A stretch of DNA of 5,726 nt, taken from Candidatus Methanomethylophilaceae archaeon (lineage in GTDB: Archaea > Thermoplasmatota > Thermoplasmata > Methanomassiliicoccales > Methanomethylophilaceae). Positions 1-4,950 of this stretch are shown one piece after another. The stretch is taken from NCBI GenBank assembly GCA_017616575.1, contig JAFZXW010000231.1, forward strand, positions 1 to 5,726. The letters run 5' to 3'. The notes under the pieces were generated by a model. It saw only the letters and a list, made by a program, of their open reading frames with translations. It was not told the origin of the DNA and did no database searches. The position numbers and the translations under genes are program-made. Every line of letters starts with the position of its first letter. The first letter of the stretch is position 1.

Positions 1-495
1 GATCAGGTAGGCGGCCCCTCCGGCAGACGCAGAGTACTCCAGCGCGTCCCCGGGGGCTCCCTGGGACGTGTCGGCCCCGATGGCCACGCCGTACTTTATC
101 ATGCCCGACCCGACGAGCCCCATGCACGCCTGGATCCCGGCGGTCCCGGCTTTGCAGGCGAACTCCATGTCCGCCGCGGTCATCGCGGGGGTGGCCTCGA
201 TGGACTCTGCCACGATGGTGGCCGTCGGCTTCACGGCGTACGGGTGGGACTCGGATCCCACATAAATCGCCCCTATGTCATCGGGGTCCACGTCGGGGAC
301 CCTGGCCATCATGTACCTGGCGGCCTCCGTGGCGATGGTCACCACGTCCTCGTCGGGGGACGGGACCGACTTCTGGTTTATCATCAGCCCTTTCCCCATG
401 GCTTTTCCGTCGACCCCCCAGATCCTCCCGATCTCCTCGGGCTTGATCCGGTACCTGGGGACGTATGCTCCGTAACTTACGATTCCTACTTCCAT
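1..495 (-). CDS. Hydroxymethylglutaryl-CoA synthase, archaeal type (N-terminal 165 residues, runs off the left edge)
   Basis: This thiolase-fold enzyme condenses acetoacetyl-CoA with acetyl-CoA to HMG-CoA, the committed entry to the mevalonate route for archaeal isoprenoid lipids, in the cytoplasm. Translating from ATG at 495 gives an uninterrupted 165-residue frame to base 1. It opens [17 protein letters not shown], typical of the archaeal family. The catalytic cysteine is seen in EFACKAGT (Cys114). An upstream acidic motif [12 protein letters not shown] (residues 79-90) carries the probable general-base glutamate, Glu82. Family members are about 350 residues, so roughly half is present and the catalytic histidine lies outside. 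The start is supported by a good ribosome-binding site (GAGGAG, 8-base spacer). The ATG lies inside the last codons of the upstream regulator, a 10-base overlap implying co-transcription and coupled translation. In many euryarchaea acetoacetyl-CoA thiolase and a DUF35 OB-fold protein follow; they would lie beyond the edge. Confidence 0.93.
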   Translation of the reverse strand, partial: MEVGIVSYGAYVPRYRIKPEEIGRIWGVDGKAMGKGLMINQKSVPSPDEDVVTIATEAARYMMARVPDVDPDDIGAIYVGSESHPYAVKPTATIVAESIEATPAMTAADMEFACKAGTAGIQACMGLVGSGMIKYGVAIGADTSQGAPGDALEYSASAGGAAYLI

Positions 496-1190
496 CGGTA
501 TCGCTCCTCTTTCAATTCGTTCATCCTCGAGACTATCCCCTCGACGTCGAGGTCGGTCACCACCAGAGGGATGCCCTCCAGGTGGGCGAGCTTCACGGCG
601 AGGGGGTCGACCTTCTCCGGCTTCTGGTAAACGACCATCGCCGGCGTGAGCGGGTGCGCGCGGACGGCTATCATCGGCGAGCGTCCGTAGTGGACGTTCG
701 TGAAAATCAGCGCCCTCTCGATGTTCCCGCCGTATATCCTGAGATAATCCTGCGACCCCAGGCTCAGGATGGCCTTCACGGAGTCCACTATAGTGTACCC
801 GTAGACCATCTTCCTGGTCATGAGGTCCGGGTTCAGGTTCCTTCCGGAGATCGCCTCCACGACCCTCCCGATGTCGGTCCCGCCCGGGAACTCGTCCATC
901 GCTATGATGCATTCGAGCTTGAAATCCGGGTTGTATCTGGAGATGACCCGGGACCCGTTCTGGAGGTCCAGCTCTATGAACGCGTCCACCATCTTCTTCA
1001 CGACGTTGACCCCGGGGGACCTGCGCCTTCCGGACTCGTAGTCGCTGATGACCGAATGGGATATGCCCATGGCGTCGGCGAGCTGGTGTTGGGAGAGCCC
1101 GAACTCCTCTCTCCATTTCCTCATCGTGCGCCCCGGATTGGGGGAGAGGGCGATCTCCCCCGCTATCCGTTGCGTGAACTCGTCGACCAC
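486..1190 (-). CDS. XRE-family helix-turn-helix transcriptional regulator with conserved archaeal C-terminal domain, linked to HMG-CoA synthase
   Basis: A 234-residue DNA-binding protein. Residues 21-60 form a Cro/C1-type helix-turn-helix, with [20 protein letters not shown] (32-51) followed by ESGRRRSPG. The rest (about 65-234) is a compact alpha/beta domain, ending in a segment including [11 protein letters not shown] (179-189) and [18 protein letters not shown] (206-223). I recognise this as an archaeal family commonly encoded just before HMG-CoA synthase in methanogens; the effector is unknown to me. The start is GTG: an in-frame TAA lies ten codons upstream, inside the TATA box, and no better codon intervenes. 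A TATA-like box about 25 bases upstream and no clear ribosome-binding site suggest a leaderless transcript. The stop is TAG and overlaps the start of HMG-CoA synthase by 10 bases. It probably controls itself and the mevalonate gene(s) behind it; that is inference from gene order. Confidence 0.88.
   Translation of the reverse strand: MVDEFTQRIAGEIALSPNPGRTMRKWREEFGLSQHQLADAMGISHSVISDYESGRRRSPGVNVVKKMVDAFIELDLQNGSRVISRYNPDFKLECIIAMDEFPGGTDIGRVVEAISGRNLNPDLMTRKMVYGYTIVDSVKAILSLGSQDYLRIYGGNIERALIFTNVHYGRSPMIAVRAHPLTPAMVVYQKPEKVDPLAVKLAHLEGIPLVVTDLDVEGIVSRMNELKEERYRWK
504..509 (-). promoter_or_regulatory. Ribosome-binding site of HMG-CoA synthase
   Basis: On the minus strand GAGGAG sits 8 bases before the ATG at 495, inside the last codons of the upstream regulator gene. 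It fixes the start of HMG-CoA synthase and marks it as an internal operon gene, unlike the probably leaderless first gene. Confidence 0.7.
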
Positions 1191-1211
1191 GAGTGGGCTA
1201 TCGGGCGTCCG

Positions 1212-1218
1212 TATTTAA
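1212..1218 (-). promoter_or_regulatory. TATA box of the regulator / HMG-CoA synthase operon
   Basis: The minus strand reads CATTAAATACGG here; the TTAAATA core is centred about 25 bases before the GTG at 1190. That is the usual distance from an archaeal TATA box to the transcription start, so the mRNA probably begins at or near the start codon. The surrounding gap (1191-1251) holds no gene. Confidence 0.55.
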
Positions 1219-1236
1219 TGATGTCGAAATCAGATA

Positions 1237-1250
1237 TCGTCGATCGACGA
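1237..1250. promoter_or_regulatory. Perfect 14-base palindrome, candidate operator
   Basis: TCGTCGATCGACGA equals its own reverse complement. It lies one base past the stop codon of PPK2 and about 20 bases upstream of the TATA box of the XRE-type regulator. Dimeric XRE proteins typically bind such symmetric sites, so autoregulation is the simplest reading. It could instead be a short stem at the 3' end of PPK2 mRNA, but there is no loop and no following T-tract, which argues against a terminator. Confidence 0.45.
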
Positions 1251-1251
1251 A

Positions 1252-2619
1252 TCAATCTAGCTTCTTCGAGAGTGCGTCCACTATAGTCTTAAGCACCTTC
1301 AGCCTACCGTACTTCTTGTCCTCGGACTCCACGGCTATCCAGGGGGCGAAGGGGGTGTTGGTGGCCGCCAGCATGCGGTCGATGTACTCCTCGTACACGT
1401 CCCATTTCTCCCTGTTCCTCCAGTCCTCGTCGGTGATCTTGTACTGCTTGGCTGGGTCCTTGGCCCTGGCGTTGAAGCGTCTGAGCTGCTCTTCGGGGCT
1501 GATCTCCATCCAGAACTTCAGGACGATGCAGCCGGAGTTCGCCATGACCTTCTCGAAGGTGCGGATCTCCCTGGCGGAGCGGCCGTACTCCTCCTCGGTG
1601 CAGAAGTTCTCGATGGGCTCCACCATCATCCTCCCGTACCAGGACCTGTCGTAGATGGAGATGTGGCCTGCCTTGGGCATCTTAGTGGCGAACCTCCAAA
1701 GATACGTGTGCAGGCCCTCCTCCCTGGTGGGGGCCGCGACCGGGTTCACGTAGTATCCGCGGGGGTTCAGCGGGCGGGTGACGCGCTTGATGCTCCCTCC
1801 CTTGCCGGCGGCGTCCCATCCCTCGAAGAGGATGACCAGCGAGTATTTCGAGGACGCCAGCTTCGCCTGCAGCCTGTTCAGCTCCTTGGAGAGCTTCATG
1901 AGCTCCGACTTGTACTTGCTTGCCTTGAGAGTAAGGTCCAGGTTCTCGCGGGGGTTGTCGTACAGGGGGGCGACCGTCTCCTTGGGCGCCGGATATCCCG
2001 ATTTTATCCTGCCTTCGACCCTATCCATGAATGTACGGAGAACCGTCTCCCCGGCCTTGAGCACGTCTCCCACCTTCACGACGTCCCAGGGGGCGTACGG
2101 GGAGGCGGTGCTGGAGAGTATCTTGGCCGAGGTCTTGTTCCCCCATATCTCGTATTTGTGGTCGTCCGAGAGGAACGTCCCATTGGCCCCAGCCATCCAG
2201 CCTTCGGGGATGCCCTTCCCCTTCTCGTCGGAGTCCAGGAAGAATTTGATGAGGATGACGCCGTTGTCGGCGAAGTAGCGTTCCAGCTCCTCGATCAGCG
2301 CGAAGAGGTCCGAGTGGTCGGAGCGGGAGGGGTCGATCCAGGAGTACCAGGACCTGTCGTACACGGCGATCTTCCCTTTCGCCGGCTCGTGGGACATCGT
2401 CTTGAATATCTCCCTGGCGTCCCTCATCCCTTCGGCGGTGAAGTGGGAGTAAGTGACGATCCTAGGGTCGATGAGGTTCATGAACTCGTTTATGACGATT
2501 TCCTGCACCCTCTCGTTCCTGCCCTCGAAAACCACCAGGACGGCGTGGCCGTCGTCCACGACTTTGCGTTGCAGCAGGAGCATCTCGTTCTTCAATTCCT
2601 CGCTCGGTTCGTACGCCAT
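1252..2619 (-). CDS. Two-domain PPK2-family polyphosphate phosphotransferase (probable polyphosphate:AMP phosphotransferase)
   Basis: A cytoplasmic 455-residue enzyme predicted to transfer phosphate from polyphosphate to a nucleotide, most likely AMP to ADP, because the two-domain architecture is typical of class II PPK2. The C-terminal domain (about 230-455) has all the expected motifs: Walker A FEGWDAAGKGG (265-275), the lid-region arginines around RPLNPRGYY (282-290), Walker B YDRSWYGR (323-330) and PFAPW (423-427). The N-terminal domain (about 1-215) has the same fold signature, including YDRSWYS (87-93) and PYAPW (174-178), but its Walker A position reads FEGRNERVQ (31-39), lacking the Asp, Gly and Lys needed for catalysis. 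It is therefore probably structural or regulatory. The ATG start is followed by a hydrophilic helix, and GGAGAT lies about 8 bases upstream. The gene is divergent from the phosphatase at 2671 and monocistronic as far as seen. Class III-like activity on ADP cannot be excluded. Confidence 0.9.
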   Translation of the reverse strand: MAYEPSEELKNEMLLLQRKVVDDGHAVLVVFEGRNERVQEIVINEFMNLIDPRIVTYSHFTAEGMRDAREIFKTMSHEPAKGKIAVYDRSWYSWIDPSRSDHSDLFALIEELERYFADNGVILIKFFLDSDEKGKGIPEGWMAGANGTFLSDDHKYEIWGNKTSAKILSSTASPYAPWDVVKVGDVLKAGETVLRTFMDRVEGRIKSGYPAPKETVAPLYDNPRENLDLTLKASKYKSELMKLSKELNRLQAKLASSKYSLVILFEGWDAAGKGGSIKRVTRPLNPRGYYVNPVAAPTREEGLHTYLWRFATKMPKAGHISIYDRSWYGRMMVEPIENFCTEEEYGRSAREIRTFEKVMANSGCIVLKFWMEISPEEQLRRFNARAKDPAKQYKITDEDWRNREKWDVYEEYIDRMLAATNTPFAPWIAVESEDKKYGRLKVLKTIVDALSKKLD

Positions 2620-2640
2620 GGGAAGGTATCTCCAATCAGT

Positions 2641-2650
2641 GTTTATATGA
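2641..2650. promoter_or_regulatory. Shared quasi-symmetric TATA box for two divergent genes
   Basis: GTTTATATGA on the plus strand reads TCATATAAAC on the minus strand, a good archaeal TATA box in either direction. Its centre (2645.5) is about 26 bases from the PPK2 ATG (2619) and about 25 from the phosphatase GTG (2671), so one box could place both transcription starts at the start codons. Upstream BRE context looks slightly better for PPK2 (GGCAAT before the box) than for the phosphatase (TCAGTG), hinting at stronger transcription leftward. Confidence 0.55.
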
Positions 2651-2670
2651 TTGCCGTGGTTTCCGCCGTC

Positions 2671-3414
2671 GTGCTGTCGGATATCGTAGACGTAGTGATG
2701 CGTTCCGGGAAGATGGTAGGGTCCGCCAAGGGCTTCTCGGTCAGCGTCAAAGGGACCAAGGAGAACCTCGTGACCTCCATGGACGTGGAGAACGAACGCT
2801 TCCTCAGAAGGGAGCTTACCGCGTTGATCCCGGGGTCGTCCTTCAAGGGCGAGGAGGGGGACGAGGCGCGCATCCTCGAGAAAGGCTACACCTGGATAGT
2901 GGACCCCATCGACGGGACTGCGAACTTCTCCAGGGGGATACCGGAGACAGGGATATCCGTGGCCCTGATGAAGGACGGCAAGCCTTTAGCAGGGGTAGTG
3001 CACAATCCGTTCAACGGCGCCATGTATTGTGCCGAGAAGGGAAAGGGCGCCTTCAAGGGAGGGATCCCGATAAACGTCCGCAGGCGTCCGTTGGGCGAGT
3101 GCCTGTTCTTCACCGCCTGGTCCGCATACGACAAGTCGATCTCAAGCAAGTGCTTCGAGGTCAGCGAGAGCCTGTACCCGCAATGCAACGACATCCGCAG
3201 GATAGGCACCGCCGCCGTGGAGCTGTGCATGCTGGCCGAGGGCGCGGGGGACATGTTCTTCGAGGCCAGGCTCAGCCCCTGGGACTTCGCGGCGGCGTCC
3301 GTGATACTGGAGGAGGCCGGCGGCCTCGTGCGCTCCTTGGACGGGCCTTTGGACTACGAGAACGGCGGCCCTGTCCTGGCGGCTGCCGACCCTGGTAATC
3401 TGGACGTGCTCTAG
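2671..3414 (+). CDS. Inositol monophosphatase / fructose-1,6-bisphosphatase family phosphatase (archaeal type)
   Basis: A magnesium-dependent sugar-phosphate phosphatase of 247 residues, close to the 250 of archaeal IMPase/FBPase proteins. Archaeal members often hydrolyse both inositol-1-phosphate and fructose-1,6-bisphosphate; sequence alone does not decide the substrate. Metal ligands are visible in order: Glu61 in KGEEGDEA (59-66), Asp78 and Asp81 in WIVDPIDGTANF (75-86), and Asp205 in SPWDFAAAS (202-210). A glycine-rich segment GGLV follows in the C-terminal half. I chose GTG at 2671 because it gives the usual N-terminus MLSDIVDVVMRSGKMV and sits about 25 bases after a TATA box. The in-frame ATG at 2647 lies inside that box and lacks a ribosome-binding site. 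The TAG stop comes slightly early for the family, and the next codons still read like a C-terminal helix (AEVRKAF). Convergent with Cgi121. Confidence 0.88.
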   Translation: MLSDIVDVVMRSGKMVGSAKGFSVSVKGTKENLVTSMDVENERFLRRELTALIPGSSFKGEEGDEARILEKGYTWIVDPIDGTANFSRGIPETGISVALMKDGKPLAGVVHNPFNGAMYCAEKGKGAFKGGIPINVRRRPLGECLFFTAWSAYDKSISSKCFEVSESLYPQCNDIRRIGTAAVELCMLAEGAGDMFFEARLSPWDFAAASVILEEAGGLVRSLDGPLDYENGGPVLAAADPGNLDVL

Positions 3415-3915
3415 GCGGAGGTCAGGAAGGCGTTCCCTGGCGGGATCCGCAGGCGATCGCTGCTTCAAGAGCTCGACCGCAGCGACGTTCTCCACCGCCT
3501 GGTCCTCGAAGGACAGGAAGGGGTCGTCCAGCCCCAGAGATGCGGCCTTCCCGGGCGTCGCTTCTATGAGCGAGTCGTCCCTCTCCATCCCTATCACGTC
3601 CAGGCGCAGGTCTTTCACGCCGAGGACCAGCGCGACGTACTCGTTCCGGCCTTCCTTGGGCTTCATCTTGGCGACGGCCTTACCGATCTGCCTCTCCCAG
3701 GCGCAATACATGATTATCTCGGTCAGAATCGTTCTGGACCTGTTCGTGCCTTCCGCGAACGCCCTCTCCGCGTGCATGAGCGCCGAGAGCACATGGTCTT
3801 TCCCGCACACCATGCCCGGGTCCATGAGAACGCAGTCCCCTCCGAGGGACACGAAATGCTGGATTATCCTGTCGAACGGGGCGTCGCCCCTGATGCCAGC
3901 GACCTCGGCTTCCAT
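3142..3915 (-). CDS. KEOPS complex subunit Cgi121 (reliable part 3460-3915; 3' end abnormal)
   Basis: Cgi121 is the KEOPS subunit that binds Bud32 and, in archaea, recruits tRNA by its 3' CCA end for t6A37 synthesis. Family features are VCGKDHVLSALMHAERAF (36-53) and TEIIMYCAWERQIGKAV (65-81), the helix with the conserved Glu, Tyr and Arg-Gln-Ile, then a beta strand EYVALVLG (92-99) and the usual closing strand VENVAAVELLK (141-151). Family proteins end near there, at about 150-180 residues. This frame instead continues to a stop at 3142, giving 257 residues. The last 91 or so lie wholly or largely antisense to the phosphatase and are Arg/Pro/Gly/His-rich, like a shadow frame. Either a base was gained or lost near 3425-3460 or the overlap is real; a +1 shift would end at TAG 3411-3413. 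The ATG at 3915 lies 26 bases after a TATA box. Confidence 0.78.
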   Translation of the reverse strand: MEAEVAGIRGDAPFDRIIQHFVSLGGDCVLMDPGMVCGKDHVLSALMHAERAFAEGTNRSRTILTEIIMYCAWERQIGKAVAKMKPKEGRNEYVALVLGVKDLRLDVIGMERDDSLIEATPGKAASLGLDDPFLSFEDQAVENVAAVELLKQRSPADPARERLPDLRLEHVQITRVGSRQDRAAVLVVQRPVQGAHEAAGLLQYHGRRREVPGAEPGLEEHVPRALGQHAQLHGGGAYPADVVALRVQALADLEALA

Positions 3916-3937
3916 GTCCTCAGCGAAGACGTCCGCC

Positions 3938-3948
3938 TTAATAAAAAA
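3938..3948 (-). promoter_or_regulatory. TATA box of Cgi121
   Basis: The minus strand reads TTTTTTATTAA, the most AT-rich run in the divergent gap. The TTTATTAA core is centred about 26 bases before the ATG at 3915, which predicts a leaderless or nearly leaderless mRNA. Confidence 0.55.
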
Positions 3949-3970
3949 GGCGCGCGTGCAGGTAGGCAGG

Positions 3971-3980
3971 CTTATCTAAT
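3971..3980 (+). promoter_or_regulatory. TATA box of the threonine operon
   Basis: CTTATCTAAT is the best TATA-like sequence before the homoserine kinase gene. It predicts transcription starting near 4001, leaving a short leader of about 16 bases that contains AGGAG and GTGAGG before the ATG at 4017. Between the box and the predicted start lies a direct repeat, GTGCGG at 3984-3989 and 3993-3998, which could be a binding site but is too short to be convincing. Confidence 0.4.
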
Positions 3981-4016
3981 ACCGTGCGGTACGTGCGGAC
4001 AGGAGCGCGTGAGGCG

Positions 4017-4949
4017 ATGGCAGAGGAATGGATCAGAATCGCTGCGCCCGCCACGACATCGAATATAGGGGCGGGCTTCGACATTTTCGGAATATCTTTG
4101 GAAGAACCGTACGACGTCATCGAGGGCAGGAAGATCCCCTCCGGCATCGTCATATCCGAGGTCTCCGGCCCCGGTTCCGACTCCATACCCACCGACCCCG
4201 AGTCCAATTCGGTGAGCATCGCGGCCGCGGAGGTCCTCAAGAGGTGCGGGGCCGATTTCGGTATCGAAATCAAGATCAAGAAAGGCATCAGGCCGTGCAG
4301 CGGCATAGGCTCGTCCGGCGCGTCGGCGGCGGGCGGCGCGTTCCTCGCCCACATCCTCTGCGGCGAGAAGCTCAGTCTCACCGAGGTCGTCCTTTGCGCC
4401 GCGCATGCGGAGGACGTCACCTCCGGCGGATTCCATGCCGACAACGTGGCGCCCTGCGTCCTCGGCGGGTTCACCATCATAAGGTCATATGAGCCCTTTG
4501 AGGTCGTCAGCATCAAGCCCCCGAAGGACCTGGGCGTCGTGGTGGCGATGCCGGACGTGCTGGTCCCCACTAAGGAGTCCCGCGCGGTCCTGCCCAAGGA
4601 GGTCTCCGTCAAGGACCTGGTGTTCCACGTGGGGAACGCCTCTTGCCTCGTCTACGCTATGACGACGGGGGACCTCGGCCTGATAGGGCGTTCCGTCAAG
4701 GACGCGGTGTTCGAGCCTGCCAGGGCGCACCTGGTGCCCCATCTGAAGGAGGCGGAGTCCGCGGCCATGTCCCATGGGGCCCTGGTGTCCTTCCTCGGCG
4801 GCTCCGGGCCTTGCATCATATCATTTTACGACAAGAGTTCCCACGACGGCGCGCCCATCGCCGAGAGCATAAAGGCGCTGTACGCCGAGAACGGGATGAA
4901 ATGCGACACCTGGGTCACCGGATGCGGTTCGGGATGCAGGAGGATTTGA
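4017..4949 (+). CDS. thrB: Homoserine kinase (GHMP kinase family)
   Basis: It phosphorylates homoserine to O-phosphohomoserine with ATP, the penultimate step of threonine synthesis, in the cytoplasm. The 310-residue length fits the family. The N-terminus has APATTSNIGAGFDIFGISL (10-28) followed by EEPYDVIE, characteristic of archaeal ThrB rather than mevalonate kinase. The GHMP ATP-binding loop is RPCSGIGSSGASAAGG (92-107), and the C-terminal GHMP motif is ALVSFLGGSGPCI (255-267). The frame is open from a GTG at 3984, but ATG 4017 gives the expected start just before the conserved APAT segment and follows GTGAGG. One base separates its stop from the threonine synthase start, so both are certainly in one operon. 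Divergent from Cgi121 across a 101-base promoter region. Confidence 0.94.
   Translation: MAEEWIRIAAPATTSNIGAGFDIFGISLEEPYDVIEGRKIPSGIVISEVSGPGSDSIPTDPESNSVSIAAAEVLKRCGADFGIEIKIKKGIRPCSGIGSSGASAAGGAFLAHILCGEKLSLTEVVLCAAHAEDVTSGGFHADNVAPCVLGGFTIIRSYEPFEVVSIKPPKDLGVVVAMPDVLVPTKESRAVLPKEVSVKDLVFHVGNASCLVYAMTTGDLGLIGRSVKDAVFEPARAHLVPHLKEAESAAMSHGALVSFLGGSGPCIISFYDKSSHDGAPIAESIKALYAENGMKCDTWVTGCGSGCRRI
4938..4943 (+). promoter_or_regulatory. Strong ribosome-binding site of threonine synthase
   Basis: AGGAGG ends 7 bases before the ATG at 4951 and lies inside the last codons of homoserine kinase. It fixes the start of the second operon gene and contrasts with the weak or absent sites before first-in-operon genes. 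Confidence 0.75.
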
Positions 4950-4950
4950 A

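Noticed and set aside
1237..1250. Intrinsic terminator for PPK2
   Set aside because: The palindrome has no loop and is not followed by a T-run on the minus strand, which archaeal terminators need.
465..1286. 273-residue plus-strand open frame antisense to the regulator
   Set aside because: It mirrors the codons of a well-supported minus-strand gene and its product resembles no protein; it is caused by high G+C at third positions.
1663..2670. Long plus-strand open frame antisense to PPK2 and in frame with the phosphatase, which would make a 583-residue fusion
   Set aside because: The first 330 or so residues have Val/Gly/Arg/His/Pro-rich shadow composition and no domain. PPK2 on the other strand has clear motifs, and the phosphatase has its own promoter and start.
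3949..4016. A riboswitch or attenuator leader before the threonine operon
   Set aside because: The predicted leader is only about 16 bases, there is no Thr-codon-rich leader peptide and no stable stem; only a short GTGCGG direct repeat is present.
3938..4612. 224-residue minus-strand open frame antisense to homoserine kinase, with a second one at 4821-5558
   Set aside because: Both are shadows of strongly supported thrB and thrC; no promoter, ribosome-binding site or motif.
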